From Arsenicibacter sp965247375 (GTDB lineage: Bacteria; Bacteroidota; Bacteroidia; Cytophagales; Spirosomataceae), in contig CBDFHU010000071.1 of assembly GCA_965247375.1 (NCBI GenBank), forward strand, positions 1 to 64,000: DNA of 64,000 nt, read 5' to 3'. The notes beneath the pieces are model-generated. The model made no database searches. It had not been told where the DNA came from and saw nothing but the letters and a program-made list of their open reading frames with translations. Below are positions 7,846 to 16,306 of this stretch, piece after piece. Position 1 is the stretch's first letter. Every line of letters begins with the position of its first letter. Position numbers and translations under genes: made by a program.

Positions 7846-8613
7846 ATGAAGCGTAATCTTTATTACCACACGGTTTTCCGCCGTCACAACATCTTTCAGG
7901 AAGCCTTTCTTGGCTTTTTTCTGGCCTTTTGTTCATGGCCACGGCTGATGCTGGAAGTATTCCTGCGCCGGAATATGGGAGAACGGTACTTTTCCATCGC
8001 CAGCGTCCTTACCATTGCTTTTTTCATGGGTATCTTCCCTGTGGTTGTGAGCGAGTTACGGGAGCGGCTTTATTATCCCATGAGCTCTGCCTATTTCTGG
8101 ATGCACTACACAAGCTGGTATGGGTTTATTGCAGCCTTTCTGTACATGAGCCATCAACGCTATGAAGAAATCGAACGCCTGCCATCAGTGTATGACTTCA
8201 AGCGTTTCAGCCTGTCTACAGGTCTGATTCACCCAGAGTTCCTGAACATTAATTTCTTAGGAAAGCAGGGTGACGAACGGCAGATTTCGACATTACTTGA
8301 ACCGGGCTTTTGCTTTGCCGTTGGTCTCGGTCTGGCAATCTTCGGCCAGCCCATCGGCACTGTACTGATTTGTTGCAGCATCTTTTATTCTCTCAGTTAC
8401 CAGGCTGCTTACCGGAACGGAGATCATTTTGTCATGGATAAAATCGATGAGCGCATCTGCAATGAGGAGTTGGTTAAATCATTTGTCGAAGGTCACGGTG
8501 CCGATGATACACGCGGTTTCTCATTCATGGGAAGACGCCCGGCTGATCCTGATCTCAGACGGCAGCTGGTAGATAGTTTCTTTGGCTATGAAGAAACCGC
8601 TGAGGCAGTTTGA
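7846..8613 (+). CDS. Membrane protein of the transfer module (putative coupling-protein partner)
   Basis: 255 residues from the ATG at 7846-7848 (MKRNLYYHTVFRRHNIF); the frame also extends upstream to a TTG at 7828, which is less likely. Several hydrophobic segments are clear: one near the N-terminus (FLGFFLAFCSW), two in the first half (ASVLTIAFFMGIFPVVVS and WYGFIAAFLYM) and a long one in the second half (CFAVGLGLAIFGQPIGTVLICC). The C-terminal 60 residues are polar. It lies between the coupling ATPase and the relaxase on the same strand, so a role as membrane anchor or recruiter for the truncated coupling ATPase is a reasonable inference. No catalytic motif is seen and no specific family is assigned. 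Confidence 0.7.
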   Translation: MKRNLYYHTVFRRHNIFQEAFLGFFLAFCSWPRLMLEVFLRRNMGERYFSIASVLTIAFFMGIFPVVVSELRERLYYPMSSAYFWMHYTSWYGFIAAFLYMSHQRYEEIERLPSVYDFKRFSLSTGLIHPEFLNINFLGKQGDERQISTLLEPGFCFAVGLGLAIFGQPIGTVLICCSIFYSLSYQAAYRNGDHFVMDKIDERICNEELVKSFVEGHGADDTRGFSFMGRRPADPDLRRQLVDSFFGYEETAEAV

Positions 8614-8619
8614 CCCTGA

Positions 8620-8685
8620 GCTGTGCGGAGGGAAGACGTCTGATGTAAATTTTGGTTGCCGACGGACGGGTTGCCTTCGCACAGC
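8620..8685. other. Inverted repeat upstream of the relaxase: oriT candidate
   Basis: gctgtgcg at 8620-8627 pairs exactly with cgcacagc at 8678-8685; after one mismatch three further pairs follow inward. The spacer is about 50 bases. It lies in the 166-base gap before the MobF relaxase gene. MobF relaxases usually nick at an origin of transfer next to their own gene, close to an inverted repeat. The nick site cannot be located from sequence alone, and a transcription hairpin is the alternative. Confidence 0.3.
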
Positions 8686-8779
8686 CCCTCTGCCCTTCCA
8701 AGTTTATTCGTTATGCACGATGTGTAAGCAATGGCTGAATTGCCCGGCCAGTTGAACAATCTGATGTACACTTTCGCTC

Positions 8780-11536
8780 ATGATCAGAATGGTACAATCC
8801 CGCTCCGCAGCCCACGCCAAAGCGTATTTTAACGACGCGCTGGTGAAGGCCGATTATTATCTGGGGTCGCAGGATCAGGAACATAAAGGGCAGTTGCAGG
8901 GGAAGCTCGCGGAGCGTCTGGGGCTTGCCGGTCCCATCACCAAGGAGAGGTTTTTCGGCTTATGCGAAAACGTCAATCCGGCGACTGGCAAGCCGCTCAC
9001 GCCCCTCACCCGCGATGACCGCACTGTTGGCTATGACGTGAATTTTCATTGTCCCAAATCCGTGAGCGTCATTCATGCGCTCTCAAATGATGATCATATT
9101 CTGGACATTTTTCAGGATGCCGTGCGACAAACGATGCAGGACATCGAGCGCGACGCGAAGACGCGGGTGCGCAAGAACGGGATGGATGATGACCGCAAAA
9201 CGAACGAACTGCTGTGGGCGGATTTTGTACATCTGACTTCAAGGCCGGTGGACGGACATCTGCCTGATCCACATTTACATGCTCATTGTTTCATGTTTAA
9301 TGCGACGTGGGACGCGGAAGAGCAGCAGGTGAAAGCCGGACAGTTTCGCGACATCAAGCGCGATATGCCCTATTACCAGAGCCGGTTTCACAAGCGTCTA
9401 TCGGACGGTTTGATCGATCTGGGCTATGAAATCCGGCGCACGGATAAATCGTTCGAGATTGCTGGTGTCCCACAAAATGTGCTTGACCTCTTCTCCAAAC
9501 GCACCGATGAGATCGGGCGCGTGGCCAAAGAGAAAGGGATCACGGATATTGATGAACTTGGGGAGCTGGGAGCCAGAACCCGCAGTCGCAAACAGAAAGG
9601 CCACACGATGGCCGAACTGAAAGCCGACTGGCGCAGGCAGATACTGGAACTGGGCCAGGATCAAGCGGGTAATGGTCAGCAGATCATCCGGTATGCACCC
9701 GCTAAAGACAGGCCCGAACTGACGCCCAAACATTGCGTAGATCACGCTATACAACACGGGTTCGAGCGGCAATCAGTGATGCAGGATCGTCGTCTCCTGG
9801 CCGATGCCTACCGACATGGAATTGGTGATAAGAGTGTCGGTCTGGATACGATCACAACAGCGTTTGAGAATGATGGCCGGTTGATCGGTGTCGAAGATGG
9901 GGGACGGATGTTGTATACGACCCGCGATGTACTAGCGGAGGAACAGCAAATGGTGAACCTTGCCCGGCAGGGGCAAGGCAAATTGCGACCGCTCTACACC
10001 AAGGCACCGGAACTGGGTCTGGAAGGTCAGCAGAAAGATGCGGTATTGCATGTGCTGACAACCACCAACCGCGTTTCTATTATTCGTGGGGCGGCAGGCT
10101 CGGGTAAGACGACCCTGATGAAAGAAGCCGTAGTTAAAATTGAAGAGACCGGTAAACAGGTGACGGTCGTAGCACCCACAGCGCAAGCCTCGCGGGGCGT
10201 GTTACGAGACGAAGGATTTACAACAGCAGAGACCGTGGCACAACTCCTGAACGATCCAGAACGGCAACAGCAGTTGCAGGGGCAAGTCCTGTGGGTTGAT
10301 GAGGCTGGGTTGCTCGGCACCAAAGACATGAACGCTCTTCTGAAACTGGCCAATGAGCAGAATGCCCGACTGATTTTAGGTGGTGATACCCGTCAGCATG
10401 CCTCGGTGGTGCGGGGTGATGCCTTACGTATATTAAATACCGTTGGTGGCATCCCGACAGCTGAAGTCAGTAAGATTTACCGCCAACGCAACGTCGATTA
10501 CCGGCAGGCGGTTGAATCATTAGCAAAAGGCGATATGGCCACCGGCTTTACCCGGCTGGATGAAAGTGGCGCGATTGAGATGGTTGATCCGCTCAAACCC
10601 AATGAAAAGTTAGTCAATGACTATGTGGCCACCATCAAGCGGGGCAAGTCGGCGCTGGTGGTATCGCCCACCCATCAGCAAAGTGACGAAGTTACCAAGG
10701 CCATTCGAGAGACGATGCAGGAAAAAGGATTGCTAGGCAAAAAAGAAATCAAGGCCACACGGCTTTCCAACCTGAATTTAACGGAAGCCGAGCGTGGTGA
10801 CTGGCGCAACTATAAGGAGGGTCAGGTCATTCAGTTCAAACAGAATATGCCGGGCATTAAGCGTGGCAGTCTGTGGCATGTCAAAACAAGTTCGGAAAAA
10901 GGAGTGGATATTGAGAATGACAGTGGGCAATCCATCCCGTTGCCGCTGGACAAAAGCAGCAATTTCGACCTGTTCCACCACAGCGAGATTGCTTTGGCCA
11001 AAGGCGATCAGATCCGCATTACGCGCAACGGGTTCGACCGGGATAAAAACCGGCTGGATAATGGCCAGATGCTGGAAGTGGTCAAGGTGGGGGTGGACGG
11101 CCCGATCATGCTGCGCAATCCGGTGAGCAAAGCGCCCTATAGCCTTGATCCGAACTTTGGCCATCTGGCGCACAGCTATTGTATTACCTCGCATTCGTCG
11201 CAGGGGAAAACGGTTGATGAGGTGTTTATCGCGCAACCTGCTAGCACCTTTCCAGCCACGGATGCCAAACAGTTTTACGTGTCCGTCTCACGCGGTCGGG
11301 ATCGCGTTCGTATCTATACGGATGACAAAGAAGAGTTGATGAACCATGCCAGACGCCTTGGCGACCGGCAATCGGCGCTGGAACTGGTAGAGCGCCGAGT
11401 GCAAAAAGATATTGAACACCAAATCCGCGCTGATCTTGGCAAGACTAATACTGTAAAGGAACGGACAAAAGGGCCAGCCAAACCAGCTATCAAATCCACC
11501 CGCGTAAAAGACCGCGATTATGAACCAAAACTTTAG
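8780..11536 (+). CDS. MobF-family conjugative relaxase-helicase (TrwC/TraI-like)
   Basis: 918 residues. The N-terminal 300 residues are a TrwC-type relaxase: candidate nicking tyrosines at Tyr26/Tyr27 (ADYYLG) and Tyr16, and the metal-binding three-histidine motif PHLHAH near residues 164-169. The second half is a superfamily 1 helicase with Walker A GAAGSGKTT (about 437-445), Walker B LWVDEAG (about 510), a GGDTRQ motif and the late SYCITSHSSQGKT motif. Such proteins nick oriT, stay bound to the 5' end and unwind the strand for transfer. It is complete. It starts 166 bases after the membrane protein and overlaps the next gene by 17 bases, so the three transfer genes and the small gene at 11520 read as one operon. 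Confidence 0.95.
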   Translation: MIRMVQSRSAAHAKAYFNDALVKADYYLGSQDQEHKGQLQGKLAERLGLAGPITKERFFGLCENVNPATGKPLTPLTRDDRTVGYDVNFHCPKSVSVIHALSNDDHILDIFQDAVRQTMQDIERDAKTRVRKNGMDDDRKTNELLWADFVHLTSRPVDGHLPDPHLHAHCFMFNATWDAEEQQVKAGQFRDIKRDMPYYQSRFHKRLSDGLIDLGYEIRRTDKSFEIAGVPQNVLDLFSKRTDEIGRVAKEKGITDIDELGELGARTRSRKQKGHTMAELKADWRRQILELGQDQAGNGQQIIRYAPAKDRPELTPKHCVDHAIQHGFERQSVMQDRRLLADAYRHGIGDKSVGLDTITTAFENDGRLIGVEDGGRMLYTTRDVLAEEQQMVNLARQGQGKLRPLYTKAPELGLEGQQKDAVLHVLTTTNRVSIIRGAAGSGKTTLMKEAVVKIEETGKQVTVVAPTAQASRGVLRDEGFTTAETVAQLLNDPERQQQLQGQVLWVDEAGLLGTKDMNALLKLANEQNARLILGGDTRQHASVVRGDALRILNTVGGIPTAEVSKIYRQRNVDYRQAVESLAKGDMATGFTRLDESGAIEMVDPLKPNEKLVNDYVATIKRGKSALVVSPTHQQSDEVTKAIRETMQEKGLLGKKEIKATRLSNLNLTEAERGDWRNYKEGQVIQFKQNMPGIKRGSLWHVKTSSEKGVDIENDSGQSIPLPLDKSSNFDLFHHSEIALAKGDQIRITRNGFDRDKNRLDNGQMLEVVKVGVDGPIMLRNPVSKAPYSLDPNFGHLAHSYCITSHSSQGKTVDEVFIAQPASTFPATDAKQFYVSVSRGRDRVRIYTDDKEELMNHARRLGDRQSALELVERRVQKDIEHQIRADLGKTNTVKERTKGPAKPAIKSTRVKDRDYEPKL

Positions 11537-11918
11537 ATTGCGCTTTGATCAGATGCGGGAAAGTGCGCCGACCGAACGTCCTGAAACAGACGATCATGGT
11601 GGCGATGGCACCCGTTATGAGACGGCGGGACATGTCCGCAATCTGTGTCTGGGCTGGCCGGATGGCAGGCGGATGTTTCTGAACTATGCGTACCTGGTCG
11701 CTTGTGAGTACGAACCAGGCGATGAAAAAAATGTCATCAAGCTGAGTTTTTCGTCGCACACGGTTTTAGTAAAGGGGTATTGTCTGGAAACCCTTTTTAT
11801 GGACCTGCTGGATCATCTGCCCCGGTTGATTGTAGCAACGGAACCACGTTACGTGATGGCTGAGGATAAAGCAGACCCCATAGCGACGGAGATTAACGTA
11901 GAGCCAAAAGATGCTTAG
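11520..11918 (+). CDS. Hypothetical protein at the end of the transfer operon
   Basis: 132 residues, beginning MNQNFRLRFDQMRESAPTER. The ATG lies inside the last codons of the relaxase gene in another frame (17-base overlap), which implies translational coupling. The sequence is soluble, with a hydrophobic middle (CLGWPDGRRMFLNYAYLVA and TVLVKGYCLETLFMDLLDHL) suggesting a small compact domain. I recognise no family. An intrinsic terminator follows within 10 bases, so this is the last gene of the plus-strand operon. A role in mobilization or its control is possible from position only. Confidence 0.65.
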   Translation: MNQNFRLRFDQMRESAPTERPETDDHGGDGTRYETAGHVRNLCLGWPDGRRMFLNYAYLVACEYEPGDEKNVIKLSFSSHTVLVKGYCLETLFMDLLDHLPRLIVATEPRYVMAEDKADPIATEINVEPKDA

Positions 11919-11924
11919 CGTAAT

Positions 11925-11954
11925 AAAGCCCGGCAGAGAAGTCTACCGGGCTTT
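11925..11954. terminator. Bidirectional terminator between convergent genes
   Basis: aaagcccgg (11925-11933) pairs with ccgggcttt (11946-11954) around a 12-base loop. It separates the plus-strand transfer operon from the minus-strand gene ending at 11961. The A-run and T-run on either side would serve both strands. Confidence 0.75.
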
Positions 11955-11960
11955 GTGTTG

Positions 11961-12185
11961 TTAGTCTTGCTGTTTGTTATGCCGGATGACTAATCTTGCC
12001 CCCTGGCCCTTGTCTCGCAGGTAAGAGATGCCCAGTGCATTGATAGAAAGGTTCAAGCCTTCTCCACCAGTATGCTCCCAGGCAACGCCGACTTTGTGCC
12101 ATTCTTGTCTAGAAGCCTCCTCTATCGTTTCGACCACATAAATCGTGTGCGTTGGGGCTTTTTTGGTTTCAATTTGGTTTGTCAT
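11961..12185 (-). CDS. Small plasmid/ICE-type protein, 74 residues
   Basis: The start is taken at the ATG 12183-12185, which has AAAGGAG upstream; the open frame extends further but without such a site. The protein begins MTNQIETKKAPTHTIYVVE and carries WHKVGVAWEHTGGEGLNLSI, which resembles the pattern 'W-x-x-I-G-V-A-W-x-H-x-D-G-x-G-F' of short conserved proteins found on plasmids and integrative elements. The role of that family is not known to me. It is the last gene of the minus-strand block that also contains the ArdC- and RadC-like proteins. The family resemblance is from memory of the pattern. Confidence 0.65.
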   Translation of the reverse strand: MTNQIETKKAPTHTIYVVETIEEASRQEWHKVGVAWEHTGGEGLNLSINALGISYLRDKGQGARLVIRHNKQQD

Positions 12186-12451
12186 CAGCAAGTCTCCTTT
12201 GGTTGTGCTGTTGATGATGGCAGCAACGATTCCGGCAAGAACGGGACAGCTCCCCGAAGGCAAACAATTCGATAGGCACTGTCTAATTTTTTGCCGGAGT
12301 CGCAGAGCTTTTTGGGGTATGGCCCAAAAAGAGGGATAAGCGTCGTCACGGCATTGGCGGTTAGGCTGACAGCATCTATCAACGGACACAACAAAAGGTG
12401 ATTGTATGATTAGCGATCGCACCACAATCCAGACAAGGCATAAGTTATTGC

Positions 12452-13399
12452 TCAGGATGGTTGCAGGGAATGAATGTACTCAACGGCTTTCTGCGCATGG
12501 GACGCGGCTGTAAAGATCAGACGCTTGTCGTCCTGCAAGGCTTGCAGCCAGGACTGAATATAAGCGGCATGCTTGACCTCCGGCATCGGCTCAAAACCCA
12601 GATCAGCGGCTAAGAAACAGGCTCCCAGTTCGGCCACTAGCTCTTCTCTGGCATAACCGGCATCACCGTACGTTTTACGGCCCAGATCACGATCCAAGCG
12701 GGTTGGGTGGCGCGTCCAGTGGGTGATTTCATGGGCGAGAATCGCGTAATAATCTTCCGCTCTGCCAAACGCTTCAAAAGGCGGCATCTGCACCCGGTCG
12801 GTCGTGATGGAATAGGTGGCCTGTGTACCGGTGTAAATATCGGCTTTGGTCTGCGCAAAGAAGTTTTCCAGTTCCTGATTTCGGGTCAGATTCGTCACAG
12901 TCGGTGGTTCAGGCTTTGTATAGAATGCCTCGGAAAGTCCTTCGATCTGATTGGCGTTAAAGACCGTATAGGGCTTGAGAAACGGAATCTGGCGGGTCTG
13001 CATTTCACCGGAATCGTTCTCTTCTTCACGGATCATTTTATCGGCATAGACGATCTGGGTGCCCTTCTCGCCTTTGCGGACGTTGGCTTTGAGTTCGATG
13101 GCCTGTTTGAAGGTCATCCAGTAGGGTGAGCTATAGCCCTGCTCGGCGGCTGTTCCCCAGAGCATCAGCGTGTTGATGCCGGTGTAGGGAATATCGTTCC
13201 AGCGTAATGGGCGCATCACCTGCCCGGCAAAGTGATCGGAATTCCACGGTTTGCGCCAGGTGAGATTGCCCTGTTCGAGATCACTCAGGATCTTGTCGGT
13301 CACACGGGCATAAATATCTTTCTGGATGACGGGTTCAGAGGCAGAGGTAGTGTGCTTTTTATCGCGGTTGTTTCTGTGATGTGGATTGGTGGTTGTCAT
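12452..13399 (-). CDS. ArdC-like antirestriction protein with zincin metallopeptidase domain
   Basis: 315 residues. The N-terminal half (about 25-165, with IYARVTDKILSDLEQGNLTWRKPW and YTGINTLMLW) matches the ssDNA-binding domain of ArdC. The C-terminal half has the zinc-protease signature HEITHW near residues 221-226 and the downstream EELVAELGACFLAADLG helix carrying the third ligand. ArdC proteins from plasmids protect incoming single-stranded DNA from host restriction. This fits a mobilizable element that meets new restriction systems at each transfer. The first 25 residues are polar and probably disordered. It belongs to the minus-strand block with RadC, primase and excisionase genes, 225 bases downstream of RadC. 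Confidence 0.9.
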   Translation of the reverse strand: MTTTNPHHRNNRDKKHTTSASEPVIQKDIYARVTDKILSDLEQGNLTWRKPWNSDHFAGQVMRPLRWNDIPYTGINTLMLWGTAAEQGYSSPYWMTFKQAIELKANVRKGEKGTQIVYADKMIREEENDSGEMQTRQIPFLKPYTVFNANQIEGLSEAFYTKPEPPTVTNLTRNQELENFFAQTKADIYTGTQATYSITTDRVQMPPFEAFGRAEDYYAILAHEITHWTRHPTRLDRDLGRKTYGDAGYAREELVAELGACFLAADLGFEPMPEVKHAAYIQSWLQALQDDKRLIFTAASHAQKAVEYIHSLQPS

Positions 13400-13624
13400 C
13401 TACTGTTCTCCATCGGGTCAGGGTTACGGGGATGATCAAACCCGGCTTCCAAGTGAGCAAACCGGCAAGAATTTTGTCTCGCGAGGAAAAGCCGGAGGCT
13501 TGGGGAAAATTATTGTTGGTGGCGCGAGCGATGCCGGGTACATCGCCGGACCTCAAGCCTGATCGATGGCAGATCGTTTGATCAACTGCCAGTCAAACAG
13601 GATGAGCAAAAGCGGCAGGAGTAC

Positions 13625-14098
13625 TCAGCCTGGCATTATCCCGGCATCGGCAAATGAGCAATAATTGTGTGGTGTGACGATGAGATGATCCAGAATGGCA
13701 ATGTCCAGCAGCTTGCCGCCTTCCCGGATCTTGCGGGTCAAGGTTTTATCCGCTTCGCTTGGTAGGAGATTACCGCTGGGATGGTTGTGCGCCAGAATAA
13801 TGCTCGTCGCCCTGGCCTTGAGTGCGGTGGCAAAGATCATCTTCGGATCGGCCAGACACGCGGACATGCTGCCCGTGGCAATGTCAGAGACTCCCAGACA
13901 ATTGTTTTTCTGGTCAAGCAGCAGGATTTTGAACTGCTCGACCAGTTCCATCCGGTTCTCATTCCAGGCATGGCGCAAAATCTCATAGGCGGTTGCCGAT
14001 GACTTGATCTGAATCCGGTCCTGATAGGGCGTTTTGTTACGGTAAATGATCTCGATTTCATTGACGGCGAACAGGGATTGAATGGTGTGCGGCCCCAT
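13625..14098 (-). CDS. RadC-like JAB-domain protein
   Basis: 157 residues, shorter than chromosomal RadC (about 220) because it lacks the N-terminal helix-hairpin-helix part. This is typical of the RadC-like proteins on mobile elements. The JAB/MPN metal site is visible: HNHPSG with His104 and His106, and Asp117 in PSEADK. The biochemical role of RadC proteins is unsettled; mobile-element copies are commonly grouped with antirestriction and replication functions. It starts about 10 bases after the stop of the reconstructed primase frame, and so was probably cotranscribed and translationally coupled with it. Confidence 0.9.
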   Translation of the reverse strand: MGPHTIQSLFAVNEIEIIYRNKTPYQDRIQIKSSATAYEILRHAWNENRMELVEQFKILLLDQKNNCLGVSDIATGSMSACLADPKMIFATALKARATSIILAHNHPSGNLLPSEADKTLTRKIREGGKLLDIAILDHLIVTPHNYCSFADAGIMPG

Positions 14099-14108
14099 GT
14101 ACCGTCTC

Positions 14109-15012
14109 CTACAGGTTCAGTGTGTGCATGTGCCACGCATTGACGTCTTTGTGCGGGGCGTAGACTTGGTTCATCGGTGTGTGCGTCAGATCGGCCTGGG
14201 TCTTGACATACTCGGCCATTGCTGCGGTCGCTTTCCTCGCCTGCCTGGTCATTGTCAAACCAAGTGTAAGCTTTGCGGTAGCCGTAATTCTGGATGTAGG
14301 GAATAGCCTGTTTGAGCATAGCAACAGAATTAGTGATGATTGCATCGCCGTTCAGATGTTTGCCATGCAGTTGCGTGATAATGGAGAGATAATCCATGCA
14401 TCCTTCAAACAGGTGGATGCTGTCCGGCTTGGGATGATTCCCTCGAATAAAGCTGATGGCTTTAGCTCCCAGCGACCCCTGAAAAAAAGGATTCCGCAGC
14501 TCGTAACCGCCTTCTTCATTGACGAATCCTAAAGCCGAAAAACTCTTGCCGGTGTTGTGGTTGTGAACGCGGATTTCTTTCAGTTGGCGGTGTGCGACCG
14601 TAAGGGGAATACCACGTTTTTGTACATACTGGATCAGTGCCAGATGCTGAATGGGTTTGCGGCTTTTGATAATCAGTGATGGTTCGCTATAGGCTTGTTC
14701 GACAATTGGCACTGGCGGCAGATGAAAGGGTACAGCTGCCATATTGCCAAGCCAGCGTAAGGCGTCGGCGGTCGTATGGGCTTCCCGGCAGAATTTGAGA
14801 TAGTCACGGATCAGGTCGACCAGATCCCCCCCTGCACCGTCCCCGAAATCATACCAGCGGTTGGTTCTGGTATCGACCCAGAAGCTCGGTGTTTTTTCTT
14901 GGCGTCGCGGTGAGAGATAGAGCAGTTTGTGGTTTCGTGTGCGGGCAGGTTGCCTGTTCAGCTTGGCCAACATTTCGACAATAGGAATTGCTTTCGCCTG
15001 ATCAATGTTCAC
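14109..15012 (-). pseudogene. Plasmid-type TOPRIM primase, frameshifted near the C-terminus
   Basis: The frame from 15012 encodes a CHC2-like N-terminal part (YLSPRRQEKTPSFWVDTRTN, without the zinc cysteines, as in many plasmid primases) and a TOPRIM domain with LFEGCMDYLSI and the acidic motif WFDNDQAGE. Right after this motif the frame runs into unrelated Arg/Ser/Pro-rich sequence antisense-like to RadC, while the other frame continues sensibly as KATAAMAEYVKTQADLTH to a stop at 14109. One extra G in the run GCGAGGAAAG (complement of 14231-14240) explains this. The intact gene would be about 300 residues and end 10 bases before RadC. It may be a true mutation, a sequencing error or, less likely, a programmed shift. 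Primases of this kind make primers on transferred single strands. Confidence 0.75.
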
Positions 15013-15074
15013 GGGCGTTCTCCATCAGCAAGGATGTGAAAGGGATTTGGGGAGTCTGGACGGCGTATTACGCG

Positions 15075-15263
15075 TTAACGCCAGAGCCGCTGTTCGAGGA
15101 ATTTATCCAGATTAGACCGGCGATAGCGGACAGCCCGACCGACTTTGATCGGTTTGAGGTCGTAGCGTTTGGTGCAATCCCAAACGGCCAGGGTGCCGGG
15201 TGACACGTTGAGGTATTTAGCGGCAGTTTTTCGGTCAAGCAGAGGTTCAGTATCATTGGCCAT
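15075..15263 (-). CDS. Excisionase/AlpA-like helix-turn-helix protein
   Basis: 62 residues with the layout of the excisionase-type winged HTH: LLDRKTAAKYLNVSPGTLAVW (helix-turn-helix) followed by the wing LKPIKVGRAVRYRRSNLDKFL. Such proteins bend DNA at attachment sites to drive excision or act as small regulators. It lies upstream of the primase gene (gap 62 bases) and is separated from the second integrase (18065-19279) only by the IS21 insertion. It may therefore originally have been the partner of that integrase. It is complete and has a plausible AAGCTAATG start context. Confidence 0.85.
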   Translation of the reverse strand: MANDTEPLLDRKTAAKYLNVSPGTLAVWDCTKRYDLKPIKVGRAVRYRRSNLDKFLEQRLWR

Positions 15264-15494
15264 TAGCTTCTCCTCCCAGAACGTAACAGGTGAATCATGG
15301 CATACGCTAGTATGCTAGGAATATATTCAGTGTATAACGGCTTTAAGGGAAATACAATAGGAATCTCGTCCTGTTAATAACTGATAATCTAATGACTGTA
15401 GATACAGTCAGCACGAGGACCAAGTCTTCTAACAGTCAGCGGTCATTATATATTCCGGTAATCGAAGGCCACGCATTCCGGCCAAAACAGGCCA

Positions 15495-15515
15495 CTGTGG
15501 ATAAGTGTAAAAAGG
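15495..15515 (+). repeat. IS21 inner terminal inverted repeat, left
   Basis: 21 bases beginning ctgtggataagtg, exactly repeated in inverted orientation at 17915-17935. Transposase-binding repeats of IS21 elements lie at such positions. Confidence 0.85.
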
Positions 15516-15533
15516 AGAATACAAAGGTACGCG

Positions 15534-16280
15534 CTATACTGATTTTTCTTTCCCTTTTGTTTGTTTTCGCTGAGACTCTCCCTTCAACTCAATTCGATGC
15601 GCCTGATGTAATAGCCTGTCCAAGAAGGCATCTGCGATTGTTGGTTCGGCCAAATAATCATACCATTGGGCAACAGGTAGTTGGGAGGTTATGATTGTAG
15701 AGTGACGGCTATAACGGTCTTCCATAATCTGTAACAGAGCCAGTTTAGCCTCCATGTCCAGCGGGGCCAGCCCCCAGTCATCCAGGATCAGTACGTGTAG
15801 CCGTTCCAGACGGGCCAGCTCCTTGACAAACGAACCGTCGGCACGGGCCAGATGCAGCGTCTGGATCAGTTTCGGTAACGCAAAGTAGCCCACCTTGAGC
15901 CCCTTCAGACAGGCCTGATAGCCGAAAGCGGTCGCCAGGTAGCTCTTGCCACAGCCCGTTGCACCGGTTAGCAACAGGTTTTCGCCTCTTTGTACGAATG
16001 ACAGATCAGCCAGTCTCAGGATCAGGCTTTTATCCAGCTGTCGTTCCGGCGTATACCGGACTTCTTCGAGTGAAGCCTGGTACCGGAAACGGGCCTGCTG
16101 TACAGCCAGTTGCGTGCGCCGATGGTGACGATATTCCCACTCCGCATCCAGCAGGCGTGCCAGTAGCTCCTCCTGCGGAGGCCATTGATGGACCGGCAGC
16201 CCGTTCAGCGTTTGCCACAGGGTTGCCATCCCGGTGAGTTTGAGCGCGTTCAAGCGGTCTAGTGTTGCCTGATTATTCAC
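15534..16280 (-). CDS. istB: IS21-family helper ATPase IstB
   Basis: 248 residues, normal for IstB, the AAA+ ATPase that remodels target DNA and activates the IstA transposase. Walker A is GATGCGKS (in LLTGATGCGKSYLATAFG), Walker B is LHVLILDDWG, and RYSRHSTIITSQLP carries sensor residues. It follows istA with a gap of 26 bases. The C-terminus (KGESQRKQTKGKEKSV) is basic. The protein is intact, so the insertion sequence may still be active. Confidence 0.95.
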   Translation of the reverse strand: MNNQATLDRLNALKLTGMATLWQTLNGLPVHQWPPQEELLARLLDAEWEYRHHRRTQLAVQQARFRYQASLEEVRYTPERQLDKSLILRLADLSFVQRGENLLLTGATGCGKSYLATAFGYQACLKGLKVGYFALPKLIQTLHLARADGSFVKELARLERLHVLILDDWGLAPLDMEAKLALLQIMEDRYSRHSTIITSQLPVAQWYDYLAEPTIADAFLDRLLHQAHRIELKGESQRKQTKGKEKSV

Positions 16281-16306
16281 GTTTGGTCGTTGGTTTGATG
16301 GTTAAC

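Noticed and set aside
12186..12425. Upstream extension of the small gene at 11961-12185
   Set aside because: The Shine-Dalgarno before 12185 and the low-quality sequence upstream favour the short form.
13837..14230. C-terminal 130 residues of the long primase frame
   Set aside because: They overlap RadC in another frame and are Arg/Ser/Pro-rich; the other frame gives the natural tail, so this part is a frameshift product.
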